Both the position numbers and the translations under genes were made by a program. DNA of 64,000 nucleotides from contig NZ_CAJRAU010000001.1 in NCBI RefSeq assembly GCF_907165045.1, positions 1,364,001 to 1,428,000 on the forward strand, read 5' to 3'. Every line of letters starts with the position of its first letter. Position 1 is the first letter of the stretch. Below the pieces are notes generated by a model. It was not told where the DNA came from. It did no database searches and saw nothing but the letters and a program-made list of their open reading frames with translations. This document shows, piece after piece, positions 9,471 through 17,974 of this stretch. Source of the DNA: Dyadobacter linearis (GTDB taxonomy: Bacteria > Bacteroidota > Bacteroidia > Cytophagales > Spirosomataceae).

Positions 9471-11355
9471 TTTGCTTCAGTGTCGGGGTTCTTTGTAACT
9501 CGTCCTGCATGATTGGGAACAGATAGTGCCTTGGGGCTACGAAAACGCGGCTTTCTATGAAGAAACGCTGCATTTTGTACTTCTTCCCATCGACCACAAT
9601 TTTACCTGCCGGGTCTTCTACCGGCTTCATTCCATTGATCATCCGCTGCGTTTTAGGATATGGCCAGCCGAGCTGCGCGCGCTGCTCGTTAGTAGCACCG
9701 GCGCTCTGCCAGGCCTGCTCCCGCGCGAGTTCCTTCGCTGAACTTGGTTCCAGGTACAGGCGAGATGTCCAGATCCGGTTGTTTTCATAAAAAAGCTCCA
9801 CCCTGCGTTCCCGCTTGATATATTCGTCCATCAGCGCCTTGGTCGTTTGAACCTCCGGCGGCATTGGCGCCATAAAAGAGCGTTTCCGCACATTATTGAT
9901 CATTTCGTAAATCTCCGCATTCGGCCCGGCCGTTTCGTTAACTGCCTCCGCGTAGATATAAATGAATTCAGGCAATCGCCAGACAGGCGGGCCGCTGATA
10001 GAAAAGCTTTTGTCCCGGTTCCAGGATTCACGCAGGATTTTACGCAGGAAATAACCCGTCGTAGTAGAATTCGTAGCGCCGATTTTGTCGGCTCCAGTCG
10101 CGGTATTGATCACCTTTCCCTTGAATGTAGATCCGTGGTATACAACATCGCGGTGCAGGCGCGGGTCGCGTTTGATGCCTTCGTAGGGGTTGGAATCGTC
10201 ATATCCGTCGGCTTTCGCGCGTGAACTGTAAATCGGGTAGCCGAAACCGTTTTGGGCCACATATTCGTATTCATCCACCTGCTCCTGAACCGGCATCTGC
10301 CGCGAGCTTCCGCCCCAGCTTGGCGGATAAATATCACCCTGCCAGTTGTTATCCTTATCTCTCGTCACAAAGAAAACTGCCTCATTCTGAAACGCTTCCA
10401 TATTGTGGTACATATCCCAGAGCCGCGCCGGCACTTTCGAGTTGTTGTTATCAATACCCGCATCGTCCCGGAAATCGGCCGCATCGTGCCCCTGGTACAG
10501 GCTGTAACGCAAACGACCATCCACTTTGTAATCAATAACCGCCTTGGCTGCATCCCGTGCGACTGTCCAGCGTGCCGGATTCAGTCCGTATTCAGCAGCA
10601 AAAAGGCGCGTATCGTTAGGGAATGTACCTCCGTTCCACATCGGCGTAGCGGCCATCCAGGCTACGATCGCTTTCAGTCCCAGACAAGCCCCTTTGTCCA
10701 CCCGGCCAAAATCAGCGCCGCCCCAGCTGCCCGGTACCAATGCCATCGCTGAGTCACAATCCTGCGAAATCTTGGCTGCAATAGCATGGAAGGATTCCTG
10801 TTTGAAATCCATCGGCTCAGTTGGAGATATCGTTCTTGTCATATAAACCACCTCTCCATACATCCGCGCCGCGAGGTAGTGAAAGTAAGCCCGCATGAAA
10901 TACGTTTCTCCGAGCCTCTTCGCCAGATCACCCGCCTGCAAAGGATTATCCGGCGTATTGTAAGTGCGCACACCTTCCAGGATCACATTCGTTTTCCGGA
11001 TCCGGTCGTACAAATCCCACCAGTATTGCCCGCGGCTGCTGCGATCGGGCATTGCATTCGAATTCCAGTCGCCGGTGTTGAATTTGTTGGTCAAACTTCC
11101 CTCCGCAGTAGACCCTTCTGCTTCGTCGGTTACGGGCGCTGTGGAGAAGTGGGAGAAGAATACGAGCGGACTATTGGAGCCTTTCGCATTGTCGTACAAG
11201 TCTGTGATCAGCTGATTTGTTTTATTATACCTGGTAAAAACCTGCTCTGCATCCAATTGATCGTCAGGCCTTCTGTCCAGAAAGTCCTGGTCGCAGGCTG
11301 CCAGCATACTGCCGACTACAAAGAATAGGATCGTATATATTTTTCTGTTTTTCAT
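9457..11355 (-). CDS. SusD/RagB-family nutrient-binding outer-membrane lipoprotein
   Basis: 632 residues beginning with a lipoprotein signal whose lipobox is LAAC (Cys20), followed by DQDFLDRRPDDQL, the typical SusD N-terminus. The body has the TPR-like helical SusD fold, with segments such as GETYFMRAYFHYLAARMYGEV and a C-terminal RERRVELFYENNRIW. SusD-type proteins lid the SusC barrel and bind its ligand at the cell surface. The gene follows its SusC partner by 15 bp on the same strand and belongs to the sigma/anti-sigma/SusC/SusD locus. The ligand is unknown. Confidence 0.95.
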   Translation of the reverse strand: MKNRKIYTILFFVVGSMLAACDQDFLDRRPDDQLDAEQVFTRYNKTNQLITDLYDNAKGSNSPLVFFSHFSTAPVTDEAEGSTAEGSLTNKFNTGDWNSNAMPDRSSRGQYWWDLYDRIRKTNVILEGVRTYNTPDNPLQAGDLAKRLGETYFMRAYFHYLAARMYGEVVYMTRTISPTEPMDFKQESFHAIAAKISQDCDSAMALVPGSWGGADFGRVDKGACLGLKAIVAWMAATPMWNGGTFPNDTRLFAAEYGLNPARWTVARDAAKAVIDYKVDGRLRYSLYQGHDAADFRDDAGIDNNNSKVPARLWDMYHNMEAFQNEAVFFVTRDKDNNWQGDIYPPSWGGSSRQMPVQEQVDEYEYVAQNGFGYPIYSSRAKADGYDDSNPYEGIKRDPRLHRDVVYHGSTFKGKVINTATGADKIGATNSTTTGYFLRKILRESWNRDKSFSISGPPVWRLPEFIYIYAEAVNETAGPNAEIYEMINNVRKRSFMAPMPPEVQTTKALMDEYIKRERRVELFYENNRIWTSRLYLEPSSAKELAREQAWQSAGATNEQRAQLGWPYPKTQRMINGMKPVEDPAGKIVVDGKKYKMQRFFIESRVFVAPRHYLFPIMQDELQRTPTLKQNPGW

Positions 11356-11370
11356 AAATAGTCAGGATAA

Positions 11371-14300
11371 TCAGAATGAAATGTCTACACCAAAATTCAT
11401 CACCTTCTGGATCGGGTACCAGTCTCCGGTCCCTTCGTTTGTTTCCGGGTCCATATCTACGTCGCCGAGCTTGTCCCACGTCAGCAGGTTCATTCCCTGG
11501 GCGTAAAACCGCACCTGGTCGAGCCCGATCTTTTTGATCAATGGTTTGGGAAGATTATAGCCCAGCTCGATCGTTTTCAGACGCACGTAGTCGCGGTCGT
11601 ACAGAAACAAGCTGCTGTTTGCATTCTTGTTGTTACTATGGTCACCGAAATGAAGTGCGGGATAGGTTGCAGTCGAAGCAGTTTCCGGCGTCCAGCGGTT
11701 CAGGTGCATGGGTTTTACCTTGCCATATTTATCCTGGCTAAACAAAGGGAAATCGTACACTGCCGCGCCGGAAAGCTGCATTGAACCTCTTGCCGCGCCC
11801 TGGAAAAGCATGCTGAAATCGAAGTTCTTGTAGCGCGCCCCTACCGGCAGACCAAACATTAATTCCGGGTATTTAGGATGCCCTGTCGCAGTTCTGTCGC
11901 CCAGATCATCTACCCTACCGTCACCGTTGAGATCTTTGTAAACCACATCACCTGGCCGCAATACGCCCCAGGATTGGTAGCCGCTTCCCTGGTTCATCGC
12001 ATTCAGTGTATTCGCCTCTTCCTGGTTGCTTACGAAATGGTCGAAAATGTAGTTAAAATGCTCTTCAATGCGTTTTCCGGTATTTGCCCTGCCTCCGAAA
12101 GCATAAGGAATTTCATTCATGAAAACGATCTTGTTGCGGGCAAATGAAACATTCGGACGGATGAAATAGGTAGCATTTTTACCAATGCTGCCGCTCCACC
12201 CGATTTCCATATCAAAACCTTTATTATTGACGATACCCGAATTCAGATAAGGCGCATTTTTACCCACAATATCCGGGAAACCCAACTTGTTGCCCCCGCT
12301 CATATCCGTGATGATATCGTAGCGATGCTCGTGGAAAAGGTCGAGGGTAAATGTGAGGTGCTGCAGGAAAGTAGCGTCGATACCGATATTGGTCTTTCTG
12401 GCTTTTTCCCACGTTAGATCAGGATTAGCGAGGTCACCTTCCGACAAATATCCGCCGGCTCCGGAGCCAAAATTATCCGTACCGAAGTTGTAATCTCCGT
12501 CTCTTCCGCCAAAGTATTGCAGATAAATAAAACGCTTGTCGTTCGGCACGCGGTCGCTTCCTACCAAACCATAAGAACCACGGATTTTCAGGTTATTAAG
12601 CCATTTTTGTGCTCCAATCAGGAATTTTTCCTTGGAAATAACCCAGCCCGCAGAAGCCGACGGAAAGAATCCGTAGCGTTTTCCTTTCGCAAAATTTTCT
12701 GATCCGTTATAAGCCGCATTGAATTCCAGCAAATAGCGGTCGTCGTAACCGTAAGTGGCGCGGGCTGTCAATCCCTGGTAGCTGAAAGGTACCTGGTTAT
12801 TAATGATTCGCCGCGACCGGTTTCCCAATACCATTCCGGTTACATTATGCAACCCGAAATTCCGCATATAGTCGATCTTCGCCTGAATGTAAGTGCGGCT
12901 TTCGTTGTCTTTATTGTCAAATCCATTACCGATCGTCTGGTCGATATCATACTTATTTCCAGACTTGTACGCGCCGGTATAGTTGCCGGGTGTACGGTAA
13001 ATATCGCTTCCATCGGCCGGCACGAATGTAGCGTAACCCGGATATTCGCGGTAACCCTCGGAATACGTGTTCACGCGGCGGTTGATCCAGCCGCCGTCGC
13101 TCGCATCGTAAGAAAACATCCCGTCTATCGACAGACCTTCCGTAATAAAGTTCAGCTTGTGACCGAGCGAGAAAGATCCGTTCAGGTAAGTGTTTTTTTC
13201 GTTCAAAAACCCGGTTCTGCTCAATTCACCGAGGATATTAAACCTGTAAATCTGGTCGCCGTAAAGCATTCCGAGCGGGTTATTAGCTTCGAATACGCGG
13301 TTATCAGGGTTTCCGTTCGGCTCCACGACGATCGGCAGATAGGAAGGCTGGGTATTAGCGAGCTCAACAATTCTGGCGGCCGTGGTACCCGGCGCATTCC
13401 GGTCGGTAATGCGTGCGCCGATATCGAGTTTGGCGAAAAAGTTGTCGGTAATATCGATATCGATATTAGACCTGAAATTATATCTCTTGAAAACGGCCTG
13501 CGTATTGTTGGTGCTCAGGTTGGTATGCTTGTAATTTCCATCCTGTTGAAAGTAATTGGCCAGAACAAAATATCTGGCCTTTACTGATCCACCGCTAATA
13601 GACAAACTGTAATCGTGCTGAACGCCCGGTTTAAATGCATAATCAAAATAATCCCAATTGTAACCCAGTCCGTCGGAGTTATCCCCTTTCGCGCGCCGCC
13701 AGTCCGATATCGAAGCTTCTGAGAACAAGTTCAGCGTCGAAGGATCTGCGTCGGGGTTATCATTTCTTCTCGCTTCATTATAAAGCATTGCATAATCTGC
13801 TGATCCCAGGTAAGTTGGAAATTTAACCGGCTGGTTAATACCCACAGAAGCTTTGAAATTAACGGTCGCCTTATCCTGCACTTTTCCTCTCCGGGTCGTG
13901 ATCAGGATTACACCATTTGCCCCGCGAACTCCGTAAGGCGCAGTGGCCGAGGCATCTTTCAATATCGTAAAAGTCTCAATTTCAGAAGGTGCCAGGTAAT
14001 CCATACTTCTTTCCAGCCCGTCGATGATCACGATCGGTGCCTTGTTTCCGTAAGTAGCTGTTCCGCGGATAAAAATGTCGCTTCGGTCAACCCCCGGCTC
14101 GCCGCCGCTGAACTGGTTTGCAAAAAGCCCCGGAAGCCTTCCCGCCAATGCATTGGTAATGCTGGCTGTCGGGCTTTGTTTCAGATCTTCGGTCGTAATG
14201 GTGGCAATAGCGCCGGTAATGGTCGCTTTTCTTTGCGAACCAAAACCCACGATCACCACTTCTTCCAGTCCGCCGAGATCTTCCTGCAATTGTATGTTGA

Positions 14301-14940
14301 TTGAAGTTTGTGCATCTACTACCTGCTCTTTCCCAAGAAATCCAATGAAGGAAACCACCAGCACATCGCCCGGTTCCGCCTCAATCGTAAATTTCCCGCT
14401 TGCGTCTGTGGAGGTTCCTTTATCGGTTCCCTTCACGATCACTGTCGCACCCACGAGCGGCAATCCCTTGACATCCTGGATGGTACCGGTTATTTCGCGG
14501 ATCGTAGCAACGACCGTCGCAGGTGCTACGGACATGGTATTGATCAGTGCCTGACCAGGTTCTTCTTCTTTTCTAAAAATGGCGATCTGCTTGCCTATGA
14601 TCTTGTAAGCGAGCCCCGAACCTTTCAGTGCTTTATTCAAAATCGCAGGCACCGTTTCATTTTTCAGGTCGAGGTTGATGGTCTTTTCCGGCTTTCCTGT
14701 AAAAAGGTCGTCGCCGTAAAAAATGCGGTATTCGGTTTTATCCTGAATCTCCTGAAAAAGGGTATTAAGGTTCCCGTTACGGATTTTTACATCCATTCTG
14801 CTTTTTTGCGAATAGCCTGTTGCATGCACGCTCATCATCGCAACCCATAAAAGCAGTATAGTCAACTTCATAATTCTGAGCAGTTTTCGGGGACGTAGCT
14901 CTCCCAAAGGGTAATACCCTGATTGGTCAAATTTTTTCAT
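11371..14940 (-). CDS. SusC/RagA TonB-linked outer-membrane receptor with STN signalling domain
   Basis: 1189 residues. A signal anchor is at about 25-45. An STN (secretin/TonB N-terminal) domain spans about 50-120 (RNGNLNTLFQEIQDKTEYRI). A carboxypeptidase-regulatory-like domain at about 150-230 contains GATVIVKGTDKGTSTDASG. The SusC plug follows with the DGLERSMDYLAPSEIE and GVRGANGVILITT signatures, then a long barrel. The STN domain makes this the signalling type: ligand binding is relayed to the inner-membrane FecR next door, releasing the ECF sigma factor. The order sigma–FecR–SusC–SusD on one strand supports this. A hairpin sits in the 96-nt gap behind fecR. Confidence 0.96.
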   Translation of the reverse strand: MKKFDQSGYYPLGELRPRKLLRIMKLTILLLWVAMMSVHATGYSQKSRMDVKIRNGNLNTLFQEIQDKTEYRIFYGDDLFTGKPEKTINLDLKNETVPAILNKALKGSGLAYKIIGKQIAIFRKEEEPGQALINTMSVAPATVVATIREITGTIQDVKGLPLVGATVIVKGTDKGTSTDASGKFTIEAEPGDVLVVSFIGFLGKEQVVDAQTSINIQLQEDLGGLEEVVIVGFGSQRKATITGAIATITTEDLKQSPTASITNALAGRLPGLFANQFSGGEPGVDRSDIFIRGTATYGNKAPIVIIDGLERSMDYLAPSEIETFTILKDASATAPYGVRGANGVILITTRRGKVQDKATVNFKASVGINQPVKFPTYLGSADYAMLYNEARRNDNPDADPSTLNLFSEASISDWRRAKGDNSDGLGYNWDYFDYAFKPGVQHDYSLSISGGSVKARYFVLANYFQQDGNYKHTNLSTNNTQAVFKRYNFRSNIDIDITDNFFAKLDIGARITDRNAPGTTAARIVELANTQPSYLPIVVEPNGNPDNRVFEANNPLGMLYGDQIYRFNILGELSRTGFLNEKNTYLNGSFSLGHKLNFITEGLSIDGMFSYDASDGGWINRRVNTYSEGYREYPGYATFVPADGSDIYRTPGNYTGAYKSGNKYDIDQTIGNGFDNKDNESRTYIQAKIDYMRNFGLHNVTGMVLGNRSRRIINNQVPFSYQGLTARATYGYDDRYLLEFNAAYNGSENFAKGKRYGFFPSASAGWVISKEKFLIGAQKWLNNLKIRGSYGLVGSDRVPNDKRFIYLQYFGGRDGDYNFGTDNFGSGAGGYLSEGDLANPDLTWEKARKTNIGIDATFLQHLTFTLDLFHEHRYDIITDMSGGNKLGFPDIVGKNAPYLNSGIVNNKGFDMEIGWSGSIGKNATYFIRPNVSFARNKIVFMNEIPYAFGGRANTGKRIEEHFNYIFDHFVSNQEEANTLNAMNQGSGYQSWGVLRPGDVVYKDLNGDGRVDDLGDRTATGHPKYPELMFGLPVGARYKNFDFSMLFQGAARGSMQLSGAAVYDFPLFSQDKYGKVKPMHLNRWTPETASTATYPALHFGDHSNNKNANSSLFLYDRDYVRLKTIELGYNLPKPLIKKIGLDQVRFYAQGMNLLTWDKLGDVDMDPETNEGTGDWYPIQKVMNFGVDISF

Positions 14941-14980
14941 AAATTTGATTCGACTTTTGTTGATACAATTGTTAAGAAAT

Positions 14981-15000
14981 CACTTGCTTGCCGGCAAGTG
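14981..15000 (-). promoter_or_regulatory. Intercistronic hairpin between fecR and susC
   Basis: The arms CACTTGC and GCAAGTG enclose a 6-nt loop and contain a perfect 12-bp palindrome, CTTGCCGGCAAG (14987-14998). It lies in the gap between the FecR stop and the SusC start and has no T-run. It may be an RNA processing or stabilising hairpin, or an operator for a separate susC promoter. Confidence 0.5.
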
Positions 15001-15036
15001 CAATCGATCGGGAGACGTTGCCGCGTCTTCCGTTTT

Positions 15037-16179
15037 TTATTTGGTAATAGTGCTTTTCCCTAGTACAAACCTCCTTTCCGATTGTTGATAAGTAAGTGAT
15101 GTTCCCGCCGCGACAATGTCCAGAACTTTGGTAATGTCCTCCTGAAGATCGAGCGTACCCGAGAAAGTCCTGCTGCCGCTTTCCATTTCCGTAAGCTGAA
15201 TATCCACGTCATAATACCGTGCTAATTTTTTCAGGATCCCGGCCAGCGGGGCCCTCGTCAATGCGAGGTACCCGTTTTTCCAGGATATATATTCTCCCAC
15301 ATTCACCTGTTTTACTTCCAGCGAACCCTTTCCTGCTACGTAAACCGCCCGCATTCCGGGTTCCAGTTTTCTCTTTTGAGCTTTAAAAATCGATTGCTGA
15401 TTTGCCGTAAGTTCAATACTTCCTTTCACGAGAACCGTCGAAGTCTGCTGGTCGTCGGCGTAAGCGCTTACATCAAACTCCGTCCCGAAAACCTGCACTT
15501 TCATGTTTTTGGTGTGAACGAAAAATGGGTGATCGGCTGCGTGGCTGACAGCAAAATAGGCCTGACCTTCAACATAAACTTCCCTTTGTTTTGAATCGAA
15601 ATGTGCAGGATAAACGAGTTTGGAGCCGGAATTGACCCAGATTTTAGTCCCGTCCGAAAGGGTGATCACCGACCTTTTACCGTAAGGAACAATTAATGTA
15701 TTGAACTCCTGGCCGGCCACTTCCTGATCAACGGCCGTAGCTGAATCGATCTGGATCCGGTTTCCATTGCCTTCGTAAACCAGGGACGAGTTTTGCCTTT
15801 CCAAATTGATTGTCCGCTGATCGGCCAACACTAACTTGGTGTTTTCAGGATCGCCTACCGTATTGGAAGCCAGCTGCCGCATTACCGTTCCGGAATCTTT
15901 TCTGAAATTGAGATAGCCCAGCCCTGCGAGCAATAGTAGCGTGACGGTTGCCGCAATCGAATACCACAATCTGTTCATTCTGATCTGCTTCTTTTGCTGG
16001 ATACTCTCCTCCACCTGAGTCCATATATATTCTCTTTCCGAAGGCGGGAGCGTTTCGTGGCGGATATGCTGCATCAACTGGCGGGTGGTGTCGGCGGTTT
16101 TCCGGTCTTCTTCGGACAGTTCTTCCGGTTTAATATCCTGACGCTGAACCTTTTTGGGTAACTTTCTCTTCATGCACAA
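15037..16179 (-). CDS. FecR-family anti-sigma factor
   Basis: 380 residues with an N-terminal cytoplasmic anti-sigma region (1-70), one transmembrane helix (about 71-90, ending LLLLAGLGYL), a periplasmic FecR domain (about 120-260, with TLSDGTKIWVNSGSKLVYP and VFGTEFDVSAY) and a C-terminal DUF4974-type domain. It holds the ECF sigma factor inactive until the STN domain of the SusC receptor signals. The ATG at 16179 and one at 16173 are both possible starts. It lies 85 bp after the sigma gene and 96 bp before susC, the classical Bacteroidota arrangement. Confidence 0.95.
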   Translation of the reverse strand: MCMKRKLPKKVQRQDIKPEELSEEDRKTADTTRQLMQHIRHETLPPSEREYIWTQVEESIQQKKQIRMNRLWYSIAATVTLLLLAGLGYLNFRKDSGTVMRQLASNTVGDPENTKLVLADQRTINLERQNSSLVYEGNGNRIQIDSATAVDQEVAGQEFNTLIVPYGKRSVITLSDGTKIWVNSGSKLVYPAHFDSKQREVYVEGQAYFAVSHAADHPFFVHTKNMKVQVFGTEFDVSAYADDQQTSTVLVKGSIELTANQQSIFKAQKRKLEPGMRAVYVAGKGSLEVKQVNVGEYISWKNGYLALTRAPLAGILKKLARYYDVDIQLTEMESGSRTFSGTLDLQEDITKVLDIVAAGTSLTYQQSERRFVLGKSTITK

Positions 16180-16264
16180 ACTTGTTTGACATACAAGAGA
16201 AAGGTTTCGACAGGATATAGACTCGCAAATCGATTTTTTTTAATAAAAAGAAGAAAAAATTTAA

Positions 16265-16852
16265 TTACCAGCAGAAAACAAGCAGGAATGAGCCGAATTC
16301 GAGCTTACCCCGAAGCTGTTTGAGTGCCCGGTAAATGAAGGTGCGGCAGGTAGGGACCGAAATCTGCATGATCGCGGCAATCTGGTCGTAATCCAGGTCC
16401 TGATTGTATTTTAGATAAAGTATTTCGCGCTGCCGGTCCGGAAGCTGATTGATCTCAGAAGCCAGCTGCTGCAATATTTCGCGCTGACTTTCATCCATAA
16501 TGATCTCGTGCTCGATACTGAATGAGAATGCATTCATTCCGAAACTTTCGTCCGCATTCCATCGGTCGATACTGAAAATAGAAGACTTGCGGTGCGCCGC
16601 GTGGAGTTTACGGCGGAATGATTTGAGCAGATAAAATTTCACATTGACCTCCCGGGACAAGCCGCTTCTGTAACTGTGCAGATCAATGAACAGATCGTGG
16701 ATACAATCTTTGACCAGATCATCGTCAGTCGTGTAGCGCATTCCAAAAGCAAACAAACTGTCCGAATACTGATCGTACAACTGGCTGAATGCCTGCTGGT
16801 CGCCGGAAATGAAGCTTTTCCATAATTCATTTTCCGGGAGTGTGAGTATCAT
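16265..16852 (-). CDS. ECF RNA polymerase sigma factor
   Basis: 195 residues. Sigma-70 region 2 (about 20-85) has FSQLYDQYSDSLFAFGMRY. Region 4 (about 130-185) has LPDRQREILYLKYNQDLDY followed by the helix-turn-helix IAAIMQISVPTCRTFIYRALKQL. This is the Bacteroidota FecI-like ECF type that pairs with FecR and STN-type SusC. It should direct polymerase to the susC promoter of this locus and perhaps its own. It is first in the locus and divergent from the oxygenase gene across about 150 bp. Confidence 0.95.
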   Translation of the reverse strand: MILTLPENELWKSFISGDQQAFSQLYDQYSDSLFAFGMRYTTDDDLVKDCIHDLFIDLHSYRSGLSREVNVKFYLLKSFRRKLHAAHRKSSIFSIDRWNADESFGMNAFSFSIEHEIIMDESQREILQQLASEINQLPDRQREILYLKYNQDLDYDQIAAIMQISVPTCRTFIYRALKQLRGKLEFGSFLLVFCW

Positions 16853-16876
16853 GATTGAGTATTAAAATTTGAATTA

Positions 16877-16906
16877 AATTTATAATAATAAAACTAAATA
16901 AGTCAA
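16877..16906 (-). promoter_or_regulatory. Candidate promoter of the sigma/fecR/susCD locus
   Basis: On the minus strand a TTG (16906-16904) is followed after 19 nt by TATAAATT (16884-16877). The geometry matches the Bacteroidota primary-sigma promoter (TTG-N19-TAnnTTTG), but the -7 box is imperfect. It lies 25-55 nt before the sigma ATG in an AT-rich stretch. Confidence 0.45.
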
Positions 16907-17005
16907 GTGTAAAATAAGCGCGCCGGGCCGTGAGCGTGATTGGGATCAAAACTAGCTGGCAACTTTCACGATAGTTTTTATACTTTGCGCAAAAAAAGTA
17001 ATAAC

Positions 17006-17962
17006 ATGGAACCTGCGCTATTGAACCAAGTCCCTTCGCTGGACCTGGCCGATTTTACTTCCGGAAATACGGAACAAAAAGAGAGATTTGTGTCCGAAAT
17101 TGGCGACGCATTTACTAATATAGGTTTTGTAGCAATTAAAAACCACGGGCTGAGCGACGAGCTGCGTGAGAAATTATACGCGTCGGTGCAAGAGTTTTTC
17201 TCTCAACCCGACGAAGTGAAGCGGAAATATGAATTCCCGAACCTGTTTGGCCAGCGCGGCTACATCAGCAAGGGTAAAGAAACTGCGAAAGGCTTCAAAG
17301 TCGCCGATCTAAAAGAATTCTACCATATCGGCCAACCGGACCCGATCGGCAATATGCCCTCCAATGTTTTCCCTGAGGGTTTTCCTGAATTTGAAAAGTA
17401 TACGCTTGAAGTGTATAAAACCTTTGAGAATGCGGGCAAAACGCTGCTTCGTGCGATTGCTATCTACCTGCATTTGCCCGAGGATTATTTTGAGGATAAG
17501 GTCAAAAATGGCGACAGTCTGTTGCGGGCGCTACACTATTTTCCTATTCCCAATCCCGAGCTGGTACCTGAGGGTGCGGTGAGAGCTGCCGCGCACGGGG
17601 ATATTAACCTCATTACCTTATTAATGGGCGCAAGTGCCGAGGGACTGGAAGTATTGCGGCGCGACGGACAATGGATCGCGATCACCGCATTACCCGATCA
17701 AATCGTTGTGAATGTGGGCGATATGCTCGACAGGCTGACTAATCACAAATTGAAATCGACCATTCACCGGGTAGTAAATCCGCCGCGAGAAAAAATGGGC
17801 ACATCGCGGTACAGCATTCCGTTTTTTATGCATCCGCGGGCGGATATGGACCTAACCAGTCTGGAAAGTTGCATTACTGCCGAAAATCCGAAATTATACA
17901 CCAATATGACCGCCGGGGAGTTTCTGGATGAGCGTTTAAGGGAATTGGGATTAAAAAAATAA
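17006..17962 (+). CDS. Isopenicillin N synthase-family 2-oxoglutarate/Fe(II) oxygenase
   Basis: 318 residues from the ATG at 17006; the frame stays open to a TTG at 16940, but homology begins at VPSLDLADF. The N-terminal non-haem dioxygenase domain includes GFVAIKNHGL. The Fe(II)-binding triad is visible as His197-x-Asp199 (AAHGDINLITLLMG) and His254 (STIHRVVNPP). The co-substrate-binding Arg-x-Ser (SRYSIPFF) follows. It is a cytosolic enzyme; the substrate is unknown. Bacterial members oxidise small molecules and are not necessarily linked to antibiotic synthesis. The chromate-transporter frame continues in the same frame directly after its TAA. Confidence 0.9.
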   Translation: MEPALLNQVPSLDLADFTSGNTEQKERFVSEIGDAFTNIGFVAIKNHGLSDELREKLYASVQEFFSQPDEVKRKYEFPNLFGQRGYISKGKETAKGFKVADLKEFYHIGQPDPIGNMPSNVFPEGFPEFEKYTLEVYKTFENAGKTLLRAIAIYLHLPEDYFEDKVKNGDSLLRALHYFPIPNPELVPEGAVRAAAHGDINLITLLMGASAEGLEVLRRDGQWIAITALPDQIVVNVGDMLDRLTNHKLKSTIHRVVNPPREKMGTSRYSIPFFMHPRADMDLTSLESCITAENPKLYTNMTAGEFLDERLRELGLKK

Positions 17963-17974
17963 CTGCGTCACGCA

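Noticed and set aside
9304..9498. Short plus- and minus-strand open frames across the composite repeat
   Set aside because: They consist of translated purine/pyrimidine tracts and the hairpin; composition is low-complexity and there is no homologous pattern.
12847..13587. Long plus-strand open frame (246 codons) opposite the STN-type susC
   Set aside because: It is fully antisense to a well-supported receptor gene, its translation is without recognisable domains, and GC-rich susC codons commonly leave an antisense frame open.
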